A DNA stretch of 64,000 bases from Timema cristinae (lineage: Eukaryota > Arthropoda > Insecta > Phasmatodea > Timematidae), in contig JBCFYV010000100.1 in assembly GCA_039000515.1 (NCBI GenBank), positions 29,004,421 through 29,068,420 of the forward strand, given 5' to 3'. Positions 10,692 to 21,642 of this stretch are shown here, piece after piece (the stretch's first letter is position 1; each line of letters opens with the position of its first letter). The translations under genes and the position numbers were made by a program. The notes under the pieces are model-generated. The model searched no databases and was not told where the DNA came from. It saw only the letters and a list, made by a program, of their open reading frames with translations.

Positions 10692-12909
10692 GTGATAGAT
10701 TTCCAACCTTGGGGTCGCGGTGTTAATCCGAAGAGGTCGCAAGCTTTGTGAGGACTAAAACTTTATACTATATTTAACTCTTTTACGGGATTTTGATGGG
10801 TATAGTTAAGTTCAAAATCTAAATAGAAATGGAATATTTTGGTTAGTAACGCCGACTACATGTTTAACGACACAGTTTAAGCAGCCTCAGATGTGGGTGA
10901 GTGTCACTGCAAGCGCTCGCGTTGTTAAAATGCAGCATATTCTCCAAGCTCGTCATTCTCTTCTGTGAGCTCTTGTTCACTTTTGTGTAAAAGCCAAGTG
11001 TTAGCGAAGCTGAGTCAGCCTGCTTCCTTAAGTAGTCAGCCACTGATCATGCGCAGTGTGTGCTTATATAGCAAGCTTGTCTATTGTTGTTTAGTGGTTT
11101 TCATAGGATTCCCTTCTTTTTCACAAAATTGCATGTGAATAACAACATAATTAATATTGACATGGATAAATTCCTATGAAGAAGTTCTGCTAGTTGCAGC
11201 ATTCTGGTAAGAAAATAAAAGTTAGAAAGTATGTTGAAAATTTTTTATCGTTCGGGTTCACTAGTGTTGAAAAATATGGTGAGGAGAGACCCTTGTGCTT
11301 GCTGTGTTTGTTTTATCTTAGGAGAGCATGAAACCTAACAAGCTGAAGCGACAGCTAGAATCAAAACATAACCATCATGCAGGAATAAAGGGTGATTTTT
11401 TTTTTAAGAAAAAATTGGAAGAATAATCTGGGCAGACCAAATAAATTATAAAAATGGCAAGTATTCCTACCAAGAGACTTCTGGCATCATACAAAGTTTC
11501 ATATATGATCTCAAAATGTAAGAAGCCTCATTATGTTGGAGAGACACACGTTTTGCTTGCTGCTGTCGAAATCACTGGAATAATCTTAGATCAAGCATCT
11601 GCAGATCTAGTCCGGAAGATCCCTCTGGCATATAACACAGTGGGGAGATGGATATCTGACATGGCGCAAGACATACAACAACAAATGACCTAAGTTTTGA
11701 AAATGTCAAAATTTGCAATACAGGTCGACAAAGCCACTGACTCAGTGAAGGATGCCCACCTTATAGCTTATGTTCGCTACATCAATAACAGATCTGTCAA
11801 AGTGGACCTATTGTTCTGCAAGCCTAATCCGGGAAGAGCCAGTGCTGAGGGATTTTTCAAGATTTTAAATAAGGTTTTGACAACAAATTAGATGAAGTGG
11901 GAAAATTGTGTTGGGATGTGCACTGATGCCATGTCTGGAGAAAGAGGTTGTTTACAAGCTCTCGTGAAAGGAAAGGCTCCCAACTCCATCTGGACTCACT
12001 GTATGATCCACAAAGAGTCCCTTGCATCTAAAGACATGAGTACAGAACTAAGTGTTGTCTTTAGTTCCGTCATTAAAATAGTGAACTACATTAAGACAAG
12101 ACCAAATGAATCACGTTTGTTTGCTGCTCTATGCGAGGGAACGGCGGCTGAACACATTGCTCTCCTAGACTACTCTGCTGCACGCTGGTTGTCACGTGGG
12201 AAAGTGTTCTCAAGGGTATTTGAACTGAAGGATGAAATTAGCCTTTACCTCAAAGACAATGACTATCCCAGGAATGAAAATTAGATCAATGAAAACAGTT
12301 TCTTGTTCAAATTAGCGTATCTTTATGGTATATTAGAAAAACTTGATATTTTAAACATATCACTGCAGGGGTCTGGAACAAACATGTTCACTTCAAGTGA
12401 TAAGGTGAGCGCTTTTATTGGTAAACTGGATTTATGGCTGGCTAAAGTTGAAGAAGGTTTTCTTGACATGTTCCCAAGACTGAATGAAACGCTTGAAGAA
12501 CATGACGATGTTCGGCACGATTTTAACACATTTTTAATCACTGACCACCTCAAATTGCTAAAATTAGGATTCAATAAATATTTTGAGAAATCTGTTGGTG
12601 ATGCCAGCCAAAATGAGTGGGTGCGAAATCTTTTTTCTGTTGAAGCAAAAAAGAGGCTGCCAGCTATTGAACAGGAAACTGATAGACCTGTCCTCGGATC
12701 GCACAATAGAACACAATTTTAAAACAGGGAGCTCACACAGTTTTGGCTTCAGGCTAAAAGTGAGTACCAAACAATGAATGCAAAAGTTTTAGCAGTTCTC
12801 TTGCCGTTTACCACTTCAATTCAAAATCTAATATTCAAACGCAAGGGGTCACGACAATCTCAGAGGCAAAAATTGGGGTCGCACTCCAAATAGGGTTAGA
12901 AACCACTGC
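10692..12909 (+). mobile_element. hAT-superfamily transposon (ZBED5-type), inactive
   Basis: The left end reads TTTCCAACCTTGGGGTCGCG and the right end contains TTGGGGTCGCACTCC and GGTTAGAAACCACTG. Together these are typical hAT termini of the CAGTGGTTCTCAACC...GGGTCGCG type. The transposase pseudogene lies between them. I could not see a matching 8-bp target duplication, so one end is eroded or the borders are slightly off. Confidence 0.75.
11162..12838 (+). pseudogene. hAT transposase pseudogene (ZBED5/SCAND3-like)
   Basis: In order: a BED zinc finger region (GFTSVEKYGEERPLCLLC, then KPNKLKRQLESKH; both Cys and His ligands recognisable, with a one-base frame break between them near 11320), the RNase H-like transposase core from 11454 (start of core frame; FAIQVDKATDSVKD holds the first catalytic Asp region, MCTDAMSGERG the next), and the C-terminal dimerisation segment (ELTQFWLQAKSEYQ near 12729, ending LLPFTTSIQNL). 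From about 11322 to 12838 one frame is kept, but four stop codons lie within it (11691, 11889, 12282, 12720). The final residues of the family are missing. It cannot make a full transposase. Confidence 0.88.
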
Positions 12910-12944
12910 TCTGACCACTTAATCAATGGCACCTATATTGAGGT

Positions 12945-13080
12945 ACGAATCTCAGCCAGGTAAACTGGGGGGTGGTTTTCCCTAAATAGTTTTCCACTCT
13001 ACATCCATACAAATGTGGGTTCACTTCCTCTAATTTCAACCTTCCCAATTCCTTACCCATTAAAAATACTTCTAAAATAT
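12945..13080 (+). mobile_element. SINE-B fragment
   Basis: B-box remnant (ACGAATCTCAGCC), then TGGTTTTCCCTAAATAG, TTTTCCACTCT and TTCACTTCCTCT, typical of the SINE-B body. It breaks off where the Harbinger fragment begins. Confidence 0.75.
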
Positions 13081-13345
13081 TTGCAGCTCAAACCTTCCTT
13101 GGGTATGTTCCATAACTTTACCCCCATATCACAAGGGGATTTTCTTTGGCTACGCAGAGCAAGTGAGGTGAACATTTCCAAGAGGGGCACTAGCTACAGG
13201 AGAGCCATGCCACCTGAAGAAGTAATGGCATTAACGCTAAGAGTGTTGGCAATTGGAGATAGCCACGCAAGTTTGATGTACCAATTTCGAGTTTCAAATC
13301 TAGCAGTGTGTACTTTAATTAGACCAGTCCATTATGCACTACTGC
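13081..13345 (+). pseudogene. PIF/Harbinger transposase fragment
   Basis: The frame reads FHNFTPISQGDFLWL, then ISKRGTSYRRAMPPEE, then ALTLRVLAIGDSHASLMYQF and RVSNLAVCTLIRP. This is the conserved N-terminal part of Harbinger nucleases (FRNFxRMS, K+DTxxRxAIPPEERLALTLRFLATGDSxxSLxYxFRVS). The catalytic DDE region is not found; after about 13345 the similarity stops. It differs in sequence from the fragment at 3256, so it represents another lineage. It is a remnant, not a gene. Confidence 0.8.
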
Positions 13346-13613
13346 ACTGTAAAACAAAAACAATCTCTACGAAAAAAGTACAAACAAGTATTGAACTTCA
13401 TCCAGACTGTAGACACACAAAAATTAATTATGCAGAGCAGTACTTGAGCAATGTTTGGCTGTTCACACCGGAACGAACAGATAACAGGGTAGATCACGAA
13501 TCTCCTTTGATGGTTCGCTTAGAGATTGACAGTGGGCGTATCATCAGAAAATCCGAACCAAACCTGAGCGAACATTGCCGAATGGTGCTCTTTCCAGTTC
13601 GCAGACTGTTTAA

Positions 13614-14316
13614 GGTGGGTATTCACTTGAGCATTCGTTCGTGAGCGTTCGGTTTGTTCTGTCCGTGCGTGGTGTGATTCGGCTAGGAATTCCTCTTCAC
13701 AAGTACGCGCCACGTCGAACAGAACGAACCGAACGCTATCTATCAACTGTTGGTTTTTTGGGAATGCTCAAATAAAATCAGGTGTCCACCTGTGTTCAGT
13801 GGGTATGTGTATTCGCACCAGTTCGGACCGTTTGGAGTGTTTGCTGAGAATCATGAAGTGGGCTGCTGGACAATTCTTGCAGTTAATAGATATATATGAA
13901 GAAAACCCGGTGATATGGAACCCTCAACATGGACATTATTATTATAATTTTTTTTAAAAAACACGATGCGCGAGTTAATATCGCGAAACAGTTTGAATGT
14001 TTTGCTCCAAAAGTGAAGAATAAAATAGATAGTTTGCTGTCTAGCTTACGGCGAGAAAAGGCCAAGGGGAAGAAAAGTGTTCTCTTTTTAGTTAATGCAC
14101 ACGACACAAAGAAAGAACCTGCTGCCACTATCAAATCCATTTTGAGAGTGAGCTCCAGTGCTTGTCCTGTTCGTGACCAAATTAGCGGAAACAAGTCGAG
14201 CACCAGCAAATGATTCGAATGCTCTGAGTTTTTGGGCATATCATTTGTTCGTGGTCGTTCGAGATGTTCAGCTTGTTTTGTTTGTTCCGAGTAAAATGCG
14301 CAAGTGAATACCCACC
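13614..14316. mobile_element. TTAA-flanked element carrying a MADF remnant
   Basis: The left end GGTGGGTATTCACTTG and right end CAAGTGAATACCCACC form a perfect 16-bp terminal inverted repeat, with TTAA directly outside both (13610-13613 and 14317-14320). Sub-terminal TTCGTTCG/GTTCGG words also recur. The length is 703 bp and the only coding remnant is a MADF domain. Confidence 0.78.
13846..14212 (+). pseudogene. MADF-domain protein remnant
   Basis: The first part reads GQFLQLIDIYEENPVIWNP, the classic start of a MADF (Myb/SANT-like) domain (FLxLYxxxPxLWNP). After a frame break in the T/A-rich run at about 13940-13960 it continues with ARVNIAKQFECFAPKVKNK and IDSLLSSLRREKAKGKKS, the helix 2-3 part of MADF. 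MADF proteins bind DNA, and PIF/Harbinger transposons often encode one as an accessory to the nuclease. The domain is frame-broken and the C-terminal part is short, so it is not functional as read. Confidence 0.75.
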
Positions 14317-14392
14317 TTAAGGTTCGGTGTCAGTTGGGCATAACGTTCGCTCCGGTGTAAACGGGGCATAACGTTCGATCCGGTGCAAACGG

Positions 14393-15242
14393 GGTATATA
14401 ATAAGCGACTAGCCGAGCCACTCCATACGAGCAAACGTGTTCCAACCGACTATCGTTTTTTTCGCTTATCCCTCTGATCGTTACATTACACGTCAGTACA
14501 GGTGTCTCGCCGTAAGTGCCGAACACAGCCATCCAGTCGTCATTAGTGTACACTGTAGTGAAGACGCATTGTGTGCTACTAACGATTTGCAGCGTTTGCT
14601 CACAATGGGGCGGAACCAAGAAACAACTTTATTTGTAACTGAACAAATGTGTCTTGTTTCAGAATTCTTAGTGCATTTGAATTAACCATATACTCAAAAT
14701 ATGTAGAAGACATTCAAACGAGTTTTTTTTATACTGACCACTAATTTCTTGAATTTTCAGAATATTCGTTAATGTCTCGATCCATCATTAACACCCTTTT
14801 TCTAAATACTCTCTGTTCGTCTGTCACCACCGTATCTGTATTTTATTATCCCTTTTTAAATAACAACATTTCATTAAAATAATACGAGTTTCTGGTATAA
14901 ATTCCGAGCATTCGAATTGCTCATTCACCGCAGCCCTTCGCAGGAGCTATTTAATGTAATGTTCGCTATTAGCATTGCATTAAAAAGTTCAGCTCAAGTC
15001 AGTCACCACCTTAACACTATTTCGTCAAAATCCTTTAAAGTATTTACTTGTTTGAGTTCAGTGCATCCTCCGGTAATTTCAGCTACCAATAAAACAATTA
15101 ATACATTATATTAATAAGATCAATACACGCACATGGGACCGTACTGTCTAAGTGTCACGTTCATTTATTTTATAGTGCTAGTGATGGGGATGTCAGGGTT
15201 TTATTTACAAATGGATGAGCTAGTTTTTTTTAAAAAGTTTAT
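14393..15242. other. No recognisable gene
   Basis: An 82-residue frame starting at 14437 lies next to the outer inverted-repeat element and matches no family that I recognise. The rest is AT-rich. Confidence 0.4.
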
Positions 15243-15362
15243 TACTCTCCCTTCATGAAAATACTGATGCGCTTACTCTTAGATTGTTCCTTTCTTATCC
15301 ATACCTCATTAGCGCAACTCATATATGTGTAGAACCCAAACGGGTAATAAAACGCGATGAAT
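15243..15362 (+). mobile_element. SINE-B 3' fragment
   Basis: ACTCTCCCTTCATGAAAAT, an eroded CCTTCC...CC stretch and the tail ACCCAAACGGGTAATAAAACG identify the SINE-B 3' half. Confidence 0.7.
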
Positions 15363-15469
15363 TTTTTTTTAATAATACTCTTTGCCATGAATCCAACATT
15401 CGCGATTCAAGACTAGTAAACCAAGATGATCTGTTATCTCGTGATTTTAAGAAGACGCTATCTCATTAT

Positions 15470-15690
15470 TAGCGAGTCTTACCACCCGTTAGAGCTATAC
15501 GCATACACACTAGTATGCTAGGGATTAGAAAGGTGGGATTTAGAATAAGTGTATCCGCATTTGCTTTAAGGCCGAGTGGAAAAACCATTAGGTAAAACCA
15601 CTCACTGTTCACCTGACAGGAATTCGAATCCTGACATCCCCGTCATCAGCAATTTAGTCTATTGCGACCACCATCAACACCAAAGCGGTT
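15470..15690 (-). mobile_element. SINE-B copy
   Basis: Minus strand: B box GGATTCGAATTCC-like region, body (TGGTTTTTCCACTC) and eroded 3' tail. It lies opposite in orientation to the fragment just upstream. Confidence 0.78.
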
Positions 15691-17129
15691 CAAGAAGCAA
15701 TCTTATCACTTAGTTTGAAACAAACAATTTGTGAAGTTTTTAAAACAAACTAAAGCACAAGATAATTGATTGGAAAATTGCCTTTAAGTAAACTGCAATA
15801 ACTCAACCATTCTCACCTGAAGATTCACAAGGAACACCCCACCTCGTGAGTTATTGGGAATCAGTTTATCTCATAAGGAGTCGAGGGGGGGTTGTTTCAG
15901 CTTATTATAGGACCATACCCAATTAAATCCTGTTCTTTAAGAGTCCAATGTTGAGTAGGGAGGAAGGCGGTCTTTTCACAATGGAACCGCAAGATTTTAC
16001 GACCGTCCTAAAACACAGCGGTATAAATTACTTCTATCCTTACCCTTCCTTCCACATCATCTTCATAAGGCCGTCGTCATTCGTTCCCAACCTCTCTCTA
16101 CATGTGTGTGTCTACCATATCACCAAAGTGCGCGCTTACCTCTTTGAGTCATATTCTCCCACGCATTATTATTTCATAAATACTCTCATGTTTGATTCCG
16201 ACTTGGAAGGTCGAGGTTTAACCCTGATCTGCTGCATTACCTTATTTTTTAAACACTTTGGCTTGCTTTTGGGCGAATTATAAAATATATATTTTAACTT
16301 CATACTACACAATGGGTACACATTTTCAAAGTCAAGTTTCACAAATTCTAGAATAAAAAAAAGGGCAAGATGGCTTCCATATTCGTAAAGGACAGTGTTT
16401 TACGGTGTTTCCTATAGTTTCTCTTCTTATTTTTTAAAAATATATATTTGACATTATTTATGTGTAAACTTCAAATTTCTATAAATAATTTCCCATTAAA
16501 AAGACGAGTTCATTAGGACGGTGACAGGATAGGGGGCAGTTCTGAACATACAAAAAATATGGAAAGTATGGTGGCAGGAGCATGAAAATAGTAGGCAGAG
16601 ACCGCATCCAGCCCACGGTCTACTATTCGGGAATTTCTGATTTAATGTGGTTATCATATAATTTACATTACCTTCATTTACGCTAAAAGTTTGCAAGCAT
16701 ACCTTGATTAGTTCCATTATGGTGCAGTATATAATAAAATTAGGGCCATAGTTTAGTAGATGAAGGTAAGATTTTTAAGTAAAATTATCATGTTTTTTAA
16801 AATTACTTATTGATACAATGCATTAACACTCCTAACTAATTTTATTAAAAAAATCTTATACTTAAAGTTATTGTTTTTATTACTAGGATATTATTACTAT
16901 TCCTGCCCCGTTGATTAAGCCATCAAAAATTATTAGTAGGCCTATAATTCGGGCCTTGAATCCCAAACCAATTAATCGGGCATGGTTTATCTTAAATAGT
17001 TTAGCACACTCTTTCAACGTGAATGTGGATACATTTAATCTAAAATTCTACCTTTCTTTATTTCTAACCCATATTTTATTGATAATTTTCATTCACAAAT
17101 ATATAATTCAAAAACAGTACAGATGGACA
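15691..17129. other. No recognisable gene
   Basis: About 1.4 kb. A 111-residue frame at 15948-16283 and a 73-residue minus frame at 16496-16717 have no recognisable domain, no splice context and unremarkable composition, so they are not called. Confidence 0.45.
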
Positions 17130-17342
17130 CGTGGTCTAAATGTCAAGCTCATTTAGTCTGTTTTGCTGGTAACGGGTAAGGTCAGAGTTTGAATCTAGGC
17201 GGGGCTTATTGAGGTTTTTTTTTTCTTAAAATGTTTCCCACTCTCACTCCAAGTGAATTCGGATACTCTACCTCTAAATTTTAAATCCACCCTCCTTACC
17301 CTTAATGATAGCCTGGACGGATATTAAGACGCGGAGCAGATA
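17130..17342 (+). mobile_element. SINE-B copy
   Basis: The B-box region AGAGTTTGAATCTAGGC is followed by the SINE-B body (TTTCCCACTCTCACTCC, TACCTCTAAATTT) and a worn tail ending AAGACGCGGAGCAG. Confidence 0.75.
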
Positions 17343-17944
17343 AATATTAAAAATGGAATAATAATAATAATAATAATAATAAAAATGTTGTTGTTGATGA
17401 ACTCGTGCGTGCACTTAGCTTTCGGAATACAAATCATTCCATCTGCATAACAAGATGGAATCAACGATGCATAGCGTAAACGCATTGTAGACATAATTGA
17501 GTGGAGACACGACAGGCAAGAGAGCTTGTACACAAGAATACGACAACGAAATGTATTGTCACTTCTTTCATTATAAAACGAAATCTCCCCGCCGTTGGCA
17601 ATTGACCGGCCTTCTTGTGCTACACACACACACCCCACATACGCAGAGTGCTGAAGGCGTTGTCTCAGTACCGTACGTTTTTATAGGCTGGTTTGCTACC
17701 CACACGCGTGTCCCTGTGTCTGGGAATATGTGTTCGACGGGACGAAGGAATGTCGGTCTAGTTCGAGAGAGAGAGTACCTTCCTTGTCTTTAGAGAGGCT
17801 TTTAGGTAACTAAACTGTCAGCGGAAAGTCGTTATGATCGATAACAACTTAAAAAGCATCAATACATGCTCCTTTATTTTTATAAATAATATTTAGAGTA
17901 TGCTGGGAAAACAGGATTATTTTTTTTGTCATTCCATCCATCCG
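17343..17944. other. CpG-containing stretch of unknown role
   Basis: After a short (AAT)n run, 17396-17800 is less AT-rich and contains several CpG words, a GT/CA-rich patch and overlapping open frames on both strands. No domain or consensus splice-bounded exon was recognised. It could be a regulatory region or an unrecognised exon. Confidence 0.3.
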
Positions 17945-18110
17945 TTTTTTATTACACTAATCGAGAATGAATGAGAAAGGTAAATTTAGATGGATTCAAC
18001 TGAAATTTGAGTGGAAGGAGAGTGGGAAACTATTCAAGAAAACACTTACGTCCCGCCGAGACTCTAAATCCAACATCCGTTTCACCGGAAAACAAACATA
18101 AATGAGTTTT
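17945..18110 (-). mobile_element. SINE-B fragment, diverged
   Basis: The minus strand carries a TTTCCCACTCTCC-like body and a degenerate B-box region (GGATTTAGAGTC). The tail has been lost. Confidence 0.55.
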
Positions 18111-18246
18111 ACATTTAGTCCGCCTGCCGACCGGTGCGAATGAGTTAACATGGGGTTTTGGCTTTTTAGTATACTATGATAAACGGGATGCTGTTGTTCA
18201 GATTTTTTATTCTAATTACATTTTTATAGAGTAAATCATTTTAATG

Positions 18247-18900
18247 AATCAGTTCAATTTGACCCCTAGTTTTGATAATGTAATCAGTTCAAGCTGATAC
18301 CTATTATTTATAATATAATCAGTTCCATTTGACACCTTTTATTAATAATAATATAAGTTCCATTTGACACCTAGTGTTTACAATATAATAAGTTCCATGT
18401 GACACCAAGTATTGATAATATAACAAGTTCAATTTGGCACCAAGTATTGATAATATACTCAGTTCCATTTGACTGTAAGTATTGATAATATAATCAGTTC
18501 CATTTGACCATAAGTATTGATAATATAATCAGTTTCATTTGACACAAAGTATTGATAGTATAATCGGTTTCATTTGACATCACGTATTATTATTAGCACC
18601 GCGTATTACTACCCATTTGGGTTACACGCACTTACGTTATTGTGAAATGATAGGGTGATTGTGAGATGAAATAGAGAACCTACAGTTTAACGTGGGACCC
18701 GAACTACGGTGGAGGCCTGGCATTCCACACATCACAAGTTGTGATTAATACACGTCTTGTCAGACGTGAAGGAAGGGTTTGGCAATCAGATAAATCTGTG
18801 CCAGGACCTAGGATTGAACCCCGGACATCCAGTGCAGAAGTCTGACACCTTACCCTTAGACTGCCAGATTGTCGACATCACGTATTGATGGTATATTCAT
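18247..18900. repeat. 35-bp minisatellite, interrupted by SINE-A
   Basis: About ten diverged units of the form CAGTTCCATTTGACACCAAG followed by TATTGATAATATAAT. The array is cut in its last unit by a SINE (18589-18873) and resumes for part of a unit afterwards. Confidence 0.88.
18589..18873 (-). mobile_element. SINE-A inserted into the 35-bp minisatellite
   Basis: Minus-strand copy with tail, body and most of the tRNA head. The direct repeat GACATCACGTATT (18576-18588 and 18874-18886) is itself minisatellite sequence, which proves that the array is older than the SINE. Confidence 0.93.
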
Positions 18901-18924
18901 TACTCTGCGTTTACCATGGTGGGT

Positions 18925-19120
18925 TAAACTATAGGCCAGTTTCATAATCAAATTGATAACTCCTCAAGTGCGACGCTATACATAATACAAGACGACACCA
19001 ACGTAGGCCAGAATGGATTGGGTTTCATAGTTAGTAAGCTTCAAGTGTGGTGCTATAATAAAATACAGGACGACACTAATCTAGACCAGAATGTAATGGG
19101 CTGGTTTCATATGCGAGACT
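18925..19120. repeat. Diverged tandem duplication, unit about 95-105 bp
   Basis: Two successive copies share CTCAAGTGCGACGCTATA / TTCAAGTGTGGTGCTATA, ACGACACCAACGTAGGCCAG / ACGACACTAATCTAGACCAG and GGTTTCATA. No coding potential was seen. Confidence 0.7.
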
Positions 19121-19313
19121 GACCCTATAACCCCATCTTATAAGTTGCCCTACAGTGAGTTCCCAGGTTAAACGGCTTAACTTTGGCAAGTGGTAATGGG
19201 TCAAAAAACTAAAAACTAACTCAAAAAGTATTTTGGGGATTACCTAGTTTTCACTTTCTTTTAGCGCAAACAGCCAAAAACAAAATATGTAGCTATTAGA
19301 TCAAATATTTTGT

Positions 19314-19611
19314 TTATTTATTTAGTTCAAATTGTCGGCCTCCAGCCCGGATACAAGCATTGCACCTATCAATGACAGGACGAGTGTCTGACCGACATTG
19401 TGCGACTGTTGTTTCTTCGTACGTTTGTGTTATCCTTGGTCGTAATGATGGAAGGACATTAACAGGCTCTTCATACACTTTTTTTTTTGAGAGCTTTCCA
19501 TTCAAAAAAATCTAATGGCATCATTAATTCAGGGGAATGAAGAGGCCAAGCTACAGGTCCAGCACGACCGATCCATCTTCCAGGATAATTAATATTAATC
19601 CATTGCCTGGA
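19314..19611 (-). pseudogene. mariner/Tc1-type transposase, C-terminal remnant
   Basis: The minus strand reads YPGRWIGRAGPVAWPLHSPE, matching the W-IGR-GP-AWP-RSPDL motif that precedes the last catalytic residue in DDE_3 (IS630/Tc1/mariner) transposases. It continues, after a stop and A-run slippage near 19480-19520, with LSKKKVYEEPVN, CRSDTRPVIDRCNACIRAGG and RQFELN, the usual C-terminal helix and end (RC-ACI-AGGRHFEHL). N-terminal DNA-binding and the first catalytic Asp residues are absent. It is a broken fragment. Confidence 0.8.
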
Positions 19612-19891
19612 ACCTCTGCATAAAATGTGTTTTTATTTAGTTTTTTGTATCCACTACCACTTCCCAAAGTTTGGTCGTTTAACCAGGGAGCATCCTGAGG
19701 TAAAGTAGAACCATGAAAGGTAAACTTGCTACCTAGGTAAACTATGGATGTATTTAGATGTCCAAATAAGTTGTAGTTTATGTATAGCACTGTCAGATAA
19801 CCACAGTTCAAAAAAAAATATAAATATACAAAGTTAGGAAGGAAGGTAAGTTTCTAGAAACATAACCACCAGTCATCTATCTATATATATA

Positions 19892-20082
19892 TACTTTAAT
19901 TTTCCCCGAAAAAATCCAAGTTTGATCGCATTCCAGATAGATCTCACTACTTTGATTATAAAATAAATAAATATATCTAATATATATAAATATAATATAT
20001 ATTTATATTATTTATTTATTTATTTATTTAAAAATCTATCTTGAGTGCGGTCAAACTTGGATTTTTTTAGGAAAATTAAGGT
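19892..20082. mobile_element. Foldback MITE, about 190 bp
   Basis: Imperfect inverted arms of about 45 bp: TTAATTTTCC with ATCCAAGTTTGATCGCATTC at the left, and GAGTGCGGTCAAACTTGGAT with GGAAAATTAA at the right. They surround an A/T-only core. No gene is present and the target duplication is unclear. Confidence 0.72.
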
Positions 20083-20111
20083 ACGCTAACAAGTTAACTA
20101 ACCCTAACCTT

Positions 20112-20310
20112 CACATATGGTTACACGGCATAAGGCACCAAGATTGCAATTGATAGGATTACCGAGAACGGGGATCGAGGCTCGAATCATGGCCTTCAAC
20201 ATGTGGCTTATTATTGTGGTTATTATCCCCCACCCACTCTCTATTTTAATATAGCTGTACATTTCCTCTAAATTACTTTCCTAATCCTTATATTTTAGAT
20301 TAAGTGGTTG
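20112..20310 (+). mobile_element. SINE-B copy, diverged
   Basis: A head-like segment with B box GAGGCTCGAATCATGGC, then CCCACCCACTCTC and TTTCCTCTAAATTAC. The 3' tail is not preserved. Confidence 0.65.
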
Positions 20311-20568
20311 AACGACTCGGTGCTTAACGTCCAATTAAAACTAATTAAGAGTACTGTTAAAACCACGAACCGTGAATGAAACCGTGAAAACACATCTTCC
20401 CTTTGGCAATTGAGATTGAAAAAAAAGTTATGTGAAAGCTTAAGTTTACTATCACTTTTATGGCAAATAAACTATCTTCAATAATATCGTATAGCTTCTA
20501 GTCGTTTCGTTACGAGTCGTTCAAGGATATCGAGGAGTCGGTCCCCCATTAGAGATAGATAGATGGAG

Positions 20569-21200
20569 CAGTCGTGTCAAACTTGCGGCCCGCGGGCTGC
20601 ATGTGGCCCGATACATAGTTTCGTATGGCCCACGGACCTTATGATAAATCAACACACAATACCACCAAATTATTTCTTAACCTTTTATAAATACCCAATT
20701 TCAGATTATGGAATTTGTTAATTGACCTTATTTGGGGAAATCTAGTAGGTGAGGTTATACCAAATCTTTTTTACTTTTTACACACGAAAAGACGAGTCCA
20801 GAAAATTGTTAAATTTTTGCACCAGATATGTGAAATATTATTTGGAAGCCCATAAATGTGTAAACAGTTGTTTTTTCCTATGAAAAATAACGAACACCAA
20901 AGAGAGAATGGCCTACGAACACGCGCTTGTCATCAGTTAGAAAGTGACGTCACCACAAAGTCTAAAGCCTAGCACTAGATACCATTGCTGCAAATAGAAG
21001 GTTCCATATTTCTGGTACAAAATAAATGGATGGTCTACAATAATTATAAATAATGTATATAATTATTTATAACCCAGAGTCTTACAATATATTAATCTTA
21101 TTTTAGTACTGATAGAATATTTTTTTTTAATGCAGCCCTCCCAGTATTTTCTATTTGAAATTTGGCCCTTATGATAAAAACTAGTTTGACATGCCCGGCC
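20569..21200. mobile_element. hAT-type non-autonomous element
   Basis: The left end CAGTCGTGTCAAACTTGCGG with CCCGCGGGCTGCATGTGGCC, and the right end ending TTTGGCCC...CTAGTTTGACATGCCCG, are a known style of hAT termini (CAGTGGTGTCAAACTTGCGG). Flanking TAGATGGAG and TAGAGGAG may be a worn 8-bp target duplication. The interior has no transposase. Borders are approximate. Confidence 0.65.
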
Positions 21201-21208
21201 TAGAGGAG

Positions 21209-21630
21209 TTGATTTGCAGGCAACAAAATGTAGATCTAAAGCGCGTATGTCTACCATGTTTTACTATAAGGATCCAAGCTACTAGCTCAATGAATGTCTA
21301 TTGAATTCGTAAAATCCTCCAGTTATAATGAATCAGAGTACGACAAAAATCAAAATATATCAATAAATCATAAACGTGTTTTCACATGACTGTTATGGCC
21401 AGTTTCCAAATTATTGGAAATGGGAGCGCATGCACATTAATACCACGCCAGAAATATATAGCTAATTAATTTAATTGCAAAGTAAAGTAGTGTGCAATTG
21501 CTTACTAAAAATAATAATAATAGCTTGAACATAATAACTGTCTATGGGTAAAATACCCTACATTTAAAATAATATTAGACCATGCAGAGGGGGTATTTTA
21601 AGCTACATCCTCTCAAGAAGTATTGTAAAC
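21209..21630. other. No recognisable gene
   Basis: AT-rich and without identifiable repeats. Confidence 0.5.
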
Positions 21631-21642
21631 AACCGATCTGAT

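Larger units (their letters stand above)
13461..14392. mobile_element. Outer inverted-repeat element split by a nested insertion
   Basis: GTTCACACCGGAACGAAC (13461-13478) is an imperfect inverted match to GTTCGCTCCGGTGTAAAC (14345-14362). The right side has two tandem units of about 28 bp (GGGCATAACGTTCG...). The inner TTAA-flanked element lies between. Borders and class are uncertain; a Harbinger relationship is suggested only by the adjacent fragment. Confidence 0.45.

Noticed and set aside
12323..12706. 127-codon minus frame
   Set aside because: It is the shadow of the hAT transposase frame on the plus strand.
13015..13644. A single 209-residue gene
   Set aside because: Only 13081-13345 matches a family (Harbinger); the frame begins inside a SINE-B and ends in unrelated inverted-repeat sequence.
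15948..16283. 111-codon plus frame
   Set aside because: No recognisable domain, no splice sites in place, and a length expected by chance in 64 kb.
18247..18900. CRISPR-like array (regularly spaced repeats)
   Set aside because: The units are contiguous with no unique spacers, diverge gradually, and lie in a eukaryotic genome: a minisatellite.
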